A stretch of 64,000 nt of DNA from Methylomagnum ishizawai. GTDB lineage: Bacteria > Pseudomonadota > Gammaproteobacteria > Methylococcales > Methylococcaceae. Position numbers and translations under genes: made by a program. How positions within the stretch are numbered: position 1 is the stretch's first letter; each line of letters opens with the position of its first letter. The notes under the pieces were generated by a model that did not search any database, was not told where the DNA came from, and saw only the letters and a list, made by a program, of their open reading frames with translations. Of this stretch, positions 52,563-63,056 are shown piece after piece. The stretch is from contig NZ_AP019783.1 in assembly GCF_019670005.1 (NCBI RefSeq), positions 1,880,501 through 1,944,500 of the forward strand, in the 5' to 3' direction.

Positions 52563-53648
52563 ATGGAGTCGATGATGAGGCAAACCGACCAAACACTTTT
52601 GGAGCAAATGCGGATCACCGAGTTGGATATCGAGCGGCGTAAGGAATTATTAAATTTTACTGTCAAGGATGTGGAGATTTTGCTCAAGTATAAGCCGATT
52701 ATAGAACATGAAATAGGGGCGATTGTCGCCGACTTTTATAGCAAGCAGACGGCGATAGACGAAATACAATTGCTCATCGGGGATTCCGATACCCTGGGGC
52801 GGTTAATGGATGCCCAGAAGCGCTATATCCGGGATTTGTTCCAAGGGATTTATGACATGGAATATGTCAATAATCGCTTGCGTATTGGTTTGGTGCATAA
52901 GCGGATTGGGGTCGAGCCCAAGCTATATCTGGCCGCCATACATACGCTCAAGGATTTGCTCTTCAGGGTGCTGAGGCCGCACGAAGAGGATGTGGATGGC
53001 TATGCCAGTATCCAGAGCGCCTTGGGAAAGCTCTTGTATTTCGATGTGACCTTGGTGTTTGAAACCTATATCCGCAGCCTTTTGGCGGAGATAGAGGTGG
53101 CCAAGGATAAGGCGGAGCGCTATGCGAAGATCATGGAGGAAAAAGTGGCGGATAGGACCAGGGAGCTTGAAAGGCTGAGCCGGATCGACGCCTTGACCGG
53201 ATTGAGCAATCGCCGTGTCTTGCAGGAAGCCCTCTGCCGGGAAATCCGCTATGCCCAGAGGAATAGGCTGCCGTTGTGCTTGGTGTATTTCGATGTCGAT
53301 AATTTTAAAACCATCAACGATAGGCTGGGCCACCACCGGGGGGACGAGATTCTTCAATCCATAGGCCATATCCTGCTTTCGGTTTCCAGGGATGTGGATA
53401 TGTGCTTCCGCTATGGCGGGGACGAATTCTGCGTGATCTTGCAAGGTACGCTATTGGAGCAAGCCAGGGGGTCTTATGCCGGGCGGCTTTTGGATGTGCT
53501 CGCCAAGGAGATACCGGGCGTGGAGCTGAGCATAGGTATCGCCCAGACGGGCTTGGATATTTATGATTCCCCGGACGATTTGATTAAGCGGGCCGATGCC
53601 AGGATGTACGAAGCGAAGCAACATCCCGGCTCTTGGATCGAAATATGA
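52563..53648 (+). CDS. Globin-coupled sensor diguanylate cyclase
   Basis: 361 residues. Residues 15-165 are a globin sensor: the proximal His is in RIGLVHKRIGVEPKLYLA, the same pattern as YddV/DosC and HemAT. Residues 205-355 are a GGDEF domain with FDVDNFKTIND, RYGGDEF and an I-site RDVD five residues before GGDEF. It makes c-di-GMP, probably in response to O2 or NO on heme. Its codon use is more AT-tolerant than neighbours, hinting at later arrival. ATGs at 52572 and 52575 are other possible starts. Confidence 0.88.
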   Translation: MESMMRQTDQTLLEQMRITELDIERRKELLNFTVKDVEILLKYKPIIEHEIGAIVADFYSKQTAIDEIQLLIGDSDTLGRLMDAQKRYIRDLFQGIYDMEYVNNRLRIGLVHKRIGVEPKLYLAAIHTLKDLLFRVLRPHEEDVDGYASIQSALGKLLYFDVTLVFETYIRSLLAEIEVAKDKAERYAKIMEEKVADRTRELERLSRIDALTGLSNRRVLQEALCREIRYAQRNRLPLCLVYFDVDNFKTINDRLGHHRGDEILQSIGHILLSVSRDVDMCFRYGGDEFCVILQGTLLEQARGSYAGRLLDVLAKEIPGVELSIGIAQTGLDIYDSPDDLIKRADARMYEAKQHPGSWIEI

Positions 53649-53659
53649 TCCGCCCGGCC

Positions 53660-55021
53660 TTAGGGATGGGGGTTCGGTTGCGATTGTCCTTCGGCCACCC
53701 CCACCAGCAAGCCCGAAGCCTTGAGCGCGTCCAGTTCCGCCTCGGTCTCGGCCTGGATCAATTCCAGGTGCGATAACCGGATTTCGGTGCGCGAGCGGGA
53801 GGCGTCCAACAGTTCCAACAGCGTGCCCTGGCCCAGCCGGTACGAGCTTTCCGCCATTTGCTTGAGGTCCGGGAGGTGGGCCAGGACTTCCCGCTCGAAC
53901 CTATCCCGCGCCGCGCGGCGGCGCTTGAGCAATTCCGTGGCCCGCTCCAACTCCACGCGGGTGCGGGAAGCCACGAAATCGCGCTCGGCCTGGACCCTCC
54001 GTTTCTCGGCCTCGGCGCGGGCCAGGCCACCCTGGCCCCTGTCGAAGATCGGCAGTTCCACCGCGATGCCGACATAGGGCGTCATGCCATAGGGCTTGTC
54101 GGTGTAGGCGGTCCCGGCTTGCAGGGTGGGCGTGGGCCAGCGTTCGCGGCGGGCGCGTTCGATGCCGGCCTCGGCGGCGATTTCCTCGCGGCGCATGGTT
54201 TCGAGTTCGGGGTTTTTTTCCTCCGCCGCGCTCCAGAGCTGGCGCGGGTCGTCGGGCACGCCCAGGGGGCCGGGTTCGCCCAGGGCTTCGGGCCGCCAGC
54301 CGGGTAGCCCCAACAGGATGCCGATTTCGCCGGCGGTGGCCGTTTGCTCGGTGCGGGCGTTTTCCAGCCGGGTTTCCACGTTCTTGGTCTCGATGCCGAT
54401 CTTCAGGAGGTCGTAGGGGCTGGCGCTGCCCGCCATTTCCCGGCCTTCGACCAGGGCGCGCAGGTGGTCCATGTCCCGCGCCGCCTCGTCCAGGATATCC
54501 ACCCGTTCCCGGCCCGCTTGCAGCTTGAGGAACAAGCCCCAGGCTTCGCGCAGCAGGCCGGCGAGTTCGGCCTCGACCCCGGCCGCGGTGGCTTCCACCT
54601 TCTTTTCCGCCGCGTCCACCCGCGCCCCCCGCTGGCCGGCGATCAGGACCGGGATTTCCACCAGGAGGTTTTCCTGGGATTTGCCCTCGTACATGGTGTT
54701 GCTGCGGCTGCTGAGCTGGAACGTGCCGTAGGTCACCCGTGGATTGGGCAGGACCCCGGCCCCGACCACCTCGGCCTGGGCGGCATCGACGCGGATGCGG
54801 GCGGCGGCGTAGCGCGGGCTGTGTTCGCGGACGATGCGGAACAACTGGCCCAGGTCGATGGCCTGGGGCAGGGCGTCGGGTGGCGGCGCGGCCGGGGCCG
54901 GGAGTGCCAGGGCCAGCAGCAGGGGCAGCCAGCGCCAGGATCGCCGGGATTGCGGGGAGCGCGGAGCGTCCGGGACGGCGTTCCCGCGCGGCGCGCGGGA
55001 ACGATGGCGTGGTGGGTTCAT
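53660..55021 (-). CDS. CzcC-like TolC-family outer-membrane efflux protein
   Basis: 453 residues. Two outer-membrane efflux repeats (VDAAQAEVVGAGVLPNPRVT; SSYRLGQGTLLELLDAS). The signal sequence (WRWLPLLLALALPAPA) begins only after about 28 residues: the N-terminal extension is encoded by a palindromic repeat also seen at nuoK/nuoL. The start ATG overlaps the czcA stop by 4 nt, and no other start codon lies between. It forms the outer channel of the RND pump. Confidence 0.88.
   Translation of the reverse strand: MNPPRHRSRAPRGNAVPDAPRSPQSRRSWRWLPLLLALALPAPAAPPPDALPQAIDLGQLFRIVREHSPRYAAARIRVDAAQAEVVGAGVLPNPRVTYGTFQLSSRSNTMYEGKSQENLLVEIPVLIAGQRGARVDAAEKKVEATAAGVEAELAGLLREAWGLFLKLQAGRERVDILDEAARDMDHLRALVEGREMAGSASPYDLLKIGIETKNVETRLENARTEQTATAGEIGILLGLPGWRPEALGEPGPLGVPDDPRQLWSAAEEKNPELETMRREEIAAEAGIERARRERWPTPTLQAGTAYTDKPYGMTPYVGIAVELPIFDRGQGGLARAEAEKRRVQAERDFVASRTRVELERATELLKRRRAARDRFEREVLAHLPDLKQMAESSYRLGQGTLLELLDASRSRTEIRLSHLELIQAETEAELDALKASGLLVGVAEGQSQPNPHP
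54966..55003. repeat. Palindromic (REP-like) repeat inside the czcC-like N-terminus
   Basis: GCGTCCGGGACGGCGTTCCC and a complementary GCGCGGGAACG stem (centre GCGCGGC). It has the same GCGTCC-GGG-CGGCGTTCCC...GGGAACGA frame as the copy at 11660-11700. Here it lies within the reading frame, before the signal peptide. Confidence 0.7.
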
Positions 55022-58000
55022 GTGGGGTCCGGCAATTCGTCTTCTTCTTCGGGGGAGAGGAGATGTTGGGGGGTGATATAGGAATAGAGGACGGGCAGCA
55101 CGAACATCGCCACGAAGAAGGTGGTGAACATGCCGCCGACGATGACCACGGCGAACGGCTGTTGGGTCTCGCTGCCGATGCCGGTGGACACCGCCATGGG
55201 CAAGAGTCCCAGCAGGGCCAGCGTGGACGCCATCAGGACGGGCCGCAGCCGGTCGGTGGCCCCGCTGACGATGGCCGCCCTGAGTTCCATCCCGGCGTGG
55301 CGGCGCTCCTCGGTGGCGCTCAGCACCAAGAGGCCCATCAGCGACACTTGGCCCAACAGGGCGATGAAGCCGATGGCGGCGCTGACCGAGAGCGCGATCC
55401 CGGTGAAGAGCAGCACGAACGCGCCGCCGGTCAGGGCGAACGGGGTCGAGAGCAGGATGGCGAGGGCGCTGCGGGCCGATTGCAGGGCGCTGTATAAAAG
55501 GCCCAGCACGATCAACACCGCCACCGGCACGATCACGCCCAGCCGTCCCATGGCGCGTTGCTGGTTCTCGAATTCGCCGCCCCAGACCAGGAAATGGCCT
55601 TCCGGCATCTGGACCTTGCCCTCGACCGCCGCCCTGGCGTCGTGGACCACCGAACCCAGGTCGCGGCCTTCCACGTTGAACTTGAGCGCCAGGAACCGGC
55701 GGTTGGCCTCGCGCTCGATGGAGGTGCGGCCCCGTTCGATCTGCTGGTGCGCGACTTCCCGCAAGGGCACGCGGGCGCCCGAGGGCGTCGGGATCATCAA
55801 ATCGCCGTAATGCTCCATTTCGTCGCGCTCGGTGGTGGGCAGGATCACCCGCACGGGGATGGGGCGTTCGCCTTGCCAGAGTTGCGTGACCACCTTGCCG
55901 GCCATGGCGGTTTCGATGGTGTCCTGGGCCGCGTCCACCGTGATGCCCTGCCGGGCCAGGGCCACGCGGTCGAGCTTGAGCTGCAATTGCGGCACCAGGG
56001 ATTCCCGATATAAATCCAGGTCGATGACGCCGGGCACGGCTTTGAGCCGGGTTTTGGCTTCTTCCAGGGTGGAGCGCATTTTTTCCAGGTCGCTGCCGTA
56101 GATTTTCAGCACCACCTTGCCGCGCACGCCGCTGACCGCTTCCTCGACGTTGTCCTTGATCGGCTGGGAGAAATTGAAGCGCACCCCTGGGATGGCCGAG
56201 AGCGCTTCGCGCATGTCCTCGACCAGTTGTTCCTTGCTCAAGCGGGGCCGCCATTCGCCGTGCGGTTTGAGGTGGACGAAGGTTTCGCTCATGTTCACGC
56301 CCTCGTTGTCGGTGCCGTCCTCCGAGCGGCCCTGCTGGCTGAGGATGCCCTTGACCTCGGGGAAGCGCAGCAGGCGTTGCCGCATATCCTGGAGGATATC
56401 CTGGCCCTTGCCCAGGGCGATGCTGGACGGCATTTCCACGAACACATGCACGTCGCCCTCGTCCAGTTCCGGCAGGAATTCGCTGCCCAGGCGCGAGATC
56501 GAGACGCCCCCCGCCACCAGCAAGGCGACCCCGGCCAGCAAGGTCGGCGCCCGTCGGTCCAGGGCGAATTCCAGCAGGCGGCGGTATTTCCCGCGTAGGA
56601 ACACCAGGAAGCGCGGTTCCTCGATCATGGCGTGCTTGGGCTGGATCAAGGCGGCGCACAGCGCGGGCACCAGGGTCAGGGCGAACACCAAGCCGCCGAC
56701 CAGGGCGAAGCTATAGGTCAAGGCCAGGGGGCGGAAAATGCGGCCCTCGACCCGTTCCAGGGTGAACACCGGGATCAGGGCGGCGATGATGATGAGCATG
56801 GCGTAGAAGGTGGGCTTGGCGACCGAGAGGGCCGCGTCCACGATCACATGCACCATGTCGCGCCGGGTTTTGGGATGGCGGTGCGCGGCTTGGTGGATGA
56901 CGTTCTCGACCAGCACCACCGCGCCATCGAGGATGATGCCGAAGTCGATGGCCCCCATCGAAATCAAATTGGCCGGGAGGCCCAGCCGGTACAGCCCGGC
57001 GAACGCCACCAGCAGCGACAGCGGAATCACCAGGGCCACGATCAAGGAACCGCGCACGCTCCGCAAAAACAGCCACACCACGCCCACCACCAGCAGGAAG
57101 CCGTGCATGAGGTTGTGATAGACCGTGTCCAGGGTGTTGTGGACCAGTTCGGTGCGGTCCAGGAACGGCACGATTTTCATGCCGGCCGGCAGGATGCGGG
57201 TGTTGAGTTCTTCCACCTTCTCATGCACCGCTTCCAGCACGCGGGAAGGATTCTGGCCGCGCCGCAATAGCACGATGCCTTCCACAGCCTCCTTCTGCCC
57301 GTCGAGGCCCACCGCGCCTTGGCGCGGGGTGTAGGCTTGCACCAGCCGGGCCACGTCGCCCACGGTGACGGGCGTGCCGCCTTCGCTCTTCAGCACGATG
57401 CGCTTCACGTCGTCGGGCGAACCGAGATAGCCCACGCCGCGCACCACCATCTGTTGGTCGCCATGGCGCAGGAAGCCCGCGCCCACGTTGCGGTTGGAAC
57501 TGGCGATGGCCTGGTTCACCTCGTCCAGGGTCAGGCCGACCGAATCCAGCCGCGCCGGATCGACTTCGACATAAATCTCCTTGTAGAACCCGCCGAAGGT
57601 CAGCACATCGGCCACGCCCTGCACTTGGCGCAGCACGCGGGATACGTTCCATTCCATCTCCGAGCGCAGTTCATAGAGGTCGTGGCGGTCGCTGACCACC
57701 ATGAATTTATAGATTTCGCCCAGCGGCGTGTAATCGGGGGCCAGGACCGGCTGCACGCCGTCGGGTAATTCCGCCCCGTGCATCCGCTCCGAAACCAAGG
57801 TGCGGGAATGGAAACTGTCGGCCTCGTCCTGGAAGGTGATGGTGATGAGCGACAGCCCGAACAGGCTTTGGCTGCGCATTTGCAGCATGTCCGGGGTGCC
57901 GTTCAGCACCCGTTCCAGGGGGACGGTGACCTGCCGTTCGACTTCCTCCGGCGCGTAGCCCGGCATCAGCGAAATGACCGTCACCTGGGTGTTGGTCACG

Positions 58001-58122
58001 TCCGGGTAGGCTTCGATGGGGGTTTCCAGATAGGCGTGCAGCCCGAACAGGGCGACGACCACGGTGAGCGCGATGACGGCCAGGCGGCGGTGTACGCAAT
58101 GCTCGATCAATAAGCTCAGCAT
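55018..58122 (-). CDS. CzcA-like heavy-metal efflux RND transporter
   Basis: 1034 residues. The N-terminal helix is VIALTVVVALFGLHAYLETP and the periplasmic part follows. The family motif in TM4 is DFGIILDGAVVLVEN, with Asp, Asp and Glu spaced as in the HME (Czc) group and unlike CusA. Large second repeat present. It exports divalent cations such as Co, Zn or Cd; the metal cannot be fixed from sequence. Operon order is czcB-czcA-czcC on the minus strand. Confidence 0.9.
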   Translation of the reverse strand: MLSLLIEHCVHRRLAVIALTVVVALFGLHAYLETPIEAYPDVTNTQVTVISLMPGYAPEEVERQVTVPLERVLNGTPDMLQMRSQSLFGLSLITITFQDEADSFHSRTLVSERMHGAELPDGVQPVLAPDYTPLGEIYKFMVVSDRHDLYELRSEMEWNVSRVLRQVQGVADVLTFGGFYKEIYVEVDPARLDSVGLTLDEVNQAIASSNRNVGAGFLRHGDQQMVVRGVGYLGSPDDVKRIVLKSEGGTPVTVGDVARLVQAYTPRQGAVGLDGQKEAVEGIVLLRRGQNPSRVLEAVHEKVEELNTRILPAGMKIVPFLDRTELVHNTLDTVYHNLMHGFLLVVGVVWLFLRSVRGSLIVALVIPLSLLVAFAGLYRLGLPANLISMGAIDFGIILDGAVVLVENVIHQAAHRHPKTRRDMVHVIVDAALSVAKPTFYAMLIIIAALIPVFTLERVEGRIFRPLALTYSFALVGGLVFALTLVPALCAALIQPKHAMIEEPRFLVFLRGKYRRLLEFALDRRAPTLLAGVALLVAGGVSISRLGSEFLPELDEGDVHVFVEMPSSIALGKGQDILQDMRQRLLRFPEVKGILSQQGRSEDGTDNEGVNMSETFVHLKPHGEWRPRLSKEQLVEDMREALSAIPGVRFNFSQPIKDNVEEAVSGVRGKVVLKIYGSDLEKMRSTLEEAKTRLKAVPGVIDLDLYRESLVPQLQLKLDRVALARQGITVDAAQDTIETAMAGKVVTQLWQGERPIPVRVILPTTERDEMEHYGDLMIPTPSGARVPLREVAHQQIERGRTSIEREANRRFLALKFNVEGRDLGSVVHDARAAVEGKVQMPEGHFLVWGGEFENQQRAMGRLGVIVPVAVLIVLGLLYSALQSARSALAILLSTPFALTGGAFVLLFTGIALSVSAAIGFIALLGQVSLMGLLVLSATEERRHAGMELRAAIVSGATDRLRPVLMASTLALLGLLPMAVSTGIGSETQQPFAVVIVGGMFTTFFVAMFVLPVLYSYITPQHLLSPEEEDELPDPT

Positions 58123-58132
58123 GGTTCCCGAC

Positions 58133-59278
58133 CTAGAGCAGCATGGCGGCTTCGGTGTCGATCAGCAAGGCGCCCGAGACCACCACCCGCTCGCCGCTCT
58201 TGAGGCCGTCGAGGATGGGGGTCATGCCGCTGCGGGCCGGGCCGATCTGCACTTCCCGTGGCTCGAACACGCCCTCGGCGGTTTCCACATAGACCAGGGT
58301 TTGCTTGCCGTCCTTGATGAGGATGGCCGTGGTGGGCAGGACGATATGGCCCGGCCCCGCGGCCTCGATGGATACCCGCGCATACATGCCGGGCCGCAGC
58401 GGGGTCTTGGGATCGTCGGGTTCGATGAAGACCTGGCCGCGGCGCATATCGGCCTGGATCGCGGCGCTCTCGCCCACCACATGGCCGCCGATGGGCTGGG
58501 GCAGGGAAGCGAGGCCGATGCTGGCCGCCGCGCCTTTTTCCACCAGCAGCAAATCCGGCTCGAACACATCGGCCACGATCCACAGCGAGGACGGCTCGCC
58601 CAGGTCGAACAGCGCCGAACCCGCCGCCACCGTCGCCCCCGCCGCCACATAGGCCCGCAGCACCGTACTGTCCATCGGGGCGCGGACGATGACTTCCTCC
58701 GACACGCCGCCGCCCAGGAGGCGCAGGGCGTCGCGGGCGCGTTCGTAGTCGGCGCGGTCCTCGTTCAACTGGGCTTCCGCCTCCATGCGCTCGATCTCCA
58801 GGCCGACGCCGCTGCGCTTCATCTCCTCCTGGCGCTGGTAGCGGTATTCGGCGCGGGCCAGTTCCACCTTGGCGCGGGCGAAATCCGAACGCATCTGCGC
58901 GGCCTCGGCGCTGGCCAGGGTGACGAGCGGATCGCCCGCCTTGACCCGGTCGCCGATCTGCACGTGGATCTTGCCGATCCGGCCCGCCACCACGGTGCCC
59001 GCCGTGGAAATGGCCTTGGCCCGGAAATCCACCCGGCCCGGCGCGGACACCACGCCCGCCGAAGCTTGCGGCGAAATCGCCTCCACTTTGATATAGCCGA
59101 GGGATTCGGCACGGAGCTTGATGACGCGCTGGGGCGCGGGATGTTCGGCGGGCGAGATGGCCAGGGGCGGTGCCGCCAGGGCGGAGGGTTCATGGTGGCC
59201 GCAGCCGGCGATGAGCATCGCCGCTGCGGGTCCGGCGAGTCCTGCAAGGCGCATGGTGGTTTTGGTTCGGGTGTTCAT
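58133..59278 (-). CDS. CzcB-like periplasmic membrane-fusion lipoprotein
   Basis: 381 residues. Lipobox LIAGC at residues 18-22 in MNTRTKTTMRLAG...AAMLIAGC. Barrel/lipoyl parts: VVAGRIGKIHVQIGDRVKAGDP, then the helical hairpin (ELARAEYRYQRQEEM) and APMDSTVLRAYVAAGATV. It bridges CzcA and CzcC. The first ATG at 59347 is 23 codons upstream, outside the lipobox context, so I use 59278. Confidence 0.87.
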   Translation of the reverse strand: MNTRTKTTMRLAGLAGPAAAMLIAGCGHHEPSALAAPPLAISPAEHPAPQRVIKLRAESLGYIKVEAISPQASAGVVSAPGRVDFRAKAISTAGTVVAGRIGKIHVQIGDRVKAGDPLVTLASAEAAQMRSDFARAKVELARAEYRYQRQEEMKRSGVGLEIERMEAEAQLNEDRADYERARDALRLLGGGVSEEVIVRAPMDSTVLRAYVAAGATVAAGSALFDLGEPSSLWIVADVFEPDLLLVEKGAAASIGLASLPQPIGGHVVGESAAIQADMRRGQVFIEPDDPKTPLRPGMYARVSIEAAGPGHIVLPTTAILIKDGKQTLVYVETAEGVFEPREVQIGPARSGMTPILDGLKSGERVVVSGALLIDTEAAMLL

Positions 59279-59995
59279 AAGCCTAAAGCATCCGCAAGCG
59301 GGGTGGGCGCTTGCCATGGGGCGCGGGACGCGGAGGGTCCGGCGCAATCCGTTAATTATAGTATCGTGGCGATACTTTTGGGTCTGTTCTTATTTTAGGC
59401 GGGGAATGAATTTTTATCGCTATATGTCCCGGAAAAATCAGGTCGGCGTTGCGTGGGAGTACAGCCAACGGGGTTGGATATCCTCGTGATCGCTGCGCCA
59501 CCGGGTGGGTGGGATGGCCGTTGCGCGGCCAGCGGCGGGCCCGCAAGCTGCGGAAAGGGCTTCGGGACCGTGTGTCGGCGGCCAGCGTGTCCATCGGGAT
59601 GGGATGGGGGGTTCCCGGCCCCGCCATGATGAGGCGTCGGGCAATGCGCCACACCCGTTTGGGCACGGGGAGGTTCGGCATCCATGCCGACAAGGGGCAT
59701 CCCTGCGGGTTCGTAAGCAGGCTCCATGCCAACCGATGGCCGGTCCCGAGGCCCAAGATTCCCGCGTATTTGCGCGGGAAGCTGGGGCATGGGGACGACC
59801 CGATAGGTTGAAAAACGCCAGGCTTCCTGTGGATTTCAACCAGGATGTTCCGGCCCGGTCCCGAAACGCAGCATTCATCCGCCAAGCCTCCGGTCCCGTC
59901 CTGCTTGCGGGCGGCGTTTCGATATATCATGCCCCGGTTCCGCCATCCCCGGACGGCGCGGAATTCCTTGCAAATCATCAATCACGGTAAACATC
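59279..59995. other. Intergenic region between czcB and gpmI
   Basis: 717 bp. It contains the czc promoter/operator at 59355-59376 and a REP-like hairpin TTCCCGCG / CGCGGGAA (59759-59766 and 59773-59780). Open frames across it are high-GC shadows without start sites or recognisable motifs. I see no gene. Confidence 0.5.
59355..59376 (-). promoter_or_regulatory. Perfect -10 with overlapping dyad operator upstream of czcBAC
   Basis: On the minus strand TATAAT at 59355-59360, preceded by the dyad AGTATCG-CCA-CGATACT (59360-59376), which lies between -10 and -35. No TTGACA-like -35 is seen, so activation may be needed. A regulator binding here would cover the promoter. None is encoded within the window. 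Confidence 0.55.
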
Positions 59996-61642
<1,647 letters not shown>

Positions 61643-61661
61643 GCCCGCCCGGAATCCCGGC

Positions 61662-62975
61662 CCTTACAGGTGTAGGTTTATTCATACCGCCCCCGTGAGG
61701 ATCGCCACGGTTGCCCCTGGGGTTGGGATTGGCACCGATGGCCAGGGTTCTGGGCGGGCCTTCCCCACCGGCAAGGCGCGGCGCTCGAAGAGGGCGGCCA
61801 GGATCAGGGAACGGCCATGGCGGAAAATCCCCACCAGCCGCCAGCGGTGGGCCTGTTGGCGGGGAGAGCCCGGAATGGCCGGGAAGGTGGCGGCGGCCAT
61901 TCCGGCCTCGGCCTCCCCGCCCACCGAGAGCAGCCACCAGGTGGCGATGGCGATCGCCAACCAGAGGCGCTCCGCCCGCTCGGGATCGTCCATGCGGGTG
62001 TTCTGCCATTGCCAGCCGCCGCCCTTGATTTTCTTGAAGCTTTGCTCGATCCAACCGCGCAATCCGTACCAGCAGGCGTTGGCGGCTTCCGGCGGCAGGT
62101 CCGTCAGGACGAGCCAGGGGTCCTTGTGGCCTTCCCCCCAATAGGCCAACAGGGTGCAGTCCAGGCGGGTCCGCTTGCCGCCGAACGCCGTCCCCCGGCC
62201 TTGCCAGCGGTCGCCCACCTTCGGCACCAGGCGGGTGAACGGCCGCCAGTGCCGCCATCCCCGGGGGCGGAAGGTGCCGCCCGAGTTCACCCGCAGCATC
62301 GGGTGCCAGCCCAGCGCTTGGATCCCCTCGAACAGCCACTTGGCGTACAGCCCCCGGTCCGCCAGCACCAGGACGGTCCACGACGCGGGCGCGACGTCCT
62401 TAAAATGCCTCAGCAAGGCCAGCCATTCGGGCTTCCACGGATGCTTCCGTTCCGCCCTCAGCACCTTCCAGGCCACCGGCACCGCGCAGCCCCGGTAAAG
62501 TACGCTGACCGCCAGGACCACGAACCGCTGCCCCAGGCTCGTCGCGTCCAAGGCGACCGCCAACTGGTTTCCATCCCAGCCCTCCAAAACCCAGCCCAGC
62601 CAGGGGGCCCGGCACGCCTCCACGTCGAGTTCGCGGCGCTCCTTCCCGGCCTTGGCCTCCTTCCCACGGTAGACGTCGCGCAGGCGCTCCCGCACCGCGT
62701 CGCCCTTCTGCCCCAGCCGACACGACCACCAGTCGGTCAGCGCCGAAAGGCTGCAAGCGCCGACCACGACCATGCCCAGGCTCCACAGGGCCAAGCCCAT
62801 CACCATCGGCTTCGAAAGGCCGGGAAAGTGGATGGCGATCTCCCGGTTCCATTGGTACAGTTCTGAAGGGCGAGGCATGGCGGTTCCTCCGGTACAGGGT
62901 GTTTGTCGTTACTCACCAATGTACCTTAACCCTTTGTCTCGCCTCCGGTTTTTTCAAAAACCTACACTTGTAAGG
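61662..62975 (-). mobile_element. IS4-family insertion sequence, 1314 bp
   Basis: Ends are 18-bp inverted repeats with one mismatch: CCTTACAGGTGTAGGTTT at 61662-61679 and its counterpart CCTTACAAGTGTAGGTTT read on the minus strand from 62975. The 9-bp AATCCCGGC lies on both sides (61653-61661 and 62976-62984) as a target duplication. One transposase fills it. It appears complete and recent. It fell between gpmI and a CCGGCCCC-rich hairpin that may once have been the gpmI terminator. Confidence 0.93.
61682..62878 (-). CDS. IS4-family DDE transposase
   Basis: 398 residues. First Asp in VALDATSLG, second in VLADRGLY, and the IS4 hallmark Y-(2)-R-(3)-E-(6)-K in WYGLRGWIEQSFKKIKGG. Stop is 2 bp from the left repeat. 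GGAGG lies about 7 nt before the ATG. No frameshift seen, so probably active. Confidence 0.92.
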   Translation of the reverse strand: MPRPSELYQWNREIAIHFPGLSKPMVMGLALWSLGMVVVGACSLSALTDWWSCRLGQKGDAVRERLRDVYRGKEAKAGKERRELDVEACRAPWLGWVLEGWDGNQLAVALDATSLGQRFVVLAVSVLYRGCAVPVAWKVLRAERKHPWKPEWLALLRHFKDVAPASWTVLVLADRGLYAKWLFEGIQALGWHPMLRVNSGGTFRPRGWRHWRPFTRLVPKVGDRWQGRGTAFGGKRTRLDCTLLAYWGEGHKDPWLVLTDLPPEAANACWYGLRGWIEQSFKKIKGGGWQWQNTRMDDPERAERLWLAIAIATWWLLSVGGEAEAGMAAATFPAIPGSPRQQAHRWRLVGIFRHGRSLILAALFERRALPVGKARPEPWPSVPIPTPGATVAILTGAV

Positions 62976-63056
62976 AATCCCGGCCCCCTCCGGCGGGGCC
63001 GGGCTCCGCCATTTCCCCGATGCCGGTGCGGAATTTATCCGCTATCCTCAAACAGG

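Noticed and set aside
59352-59981. 209-codon minus-strand frame in the czcB-gpmI gap
   Set aside because: No ribosome site or known domain; it crosses a REP-like hairpin and the czc promoter.
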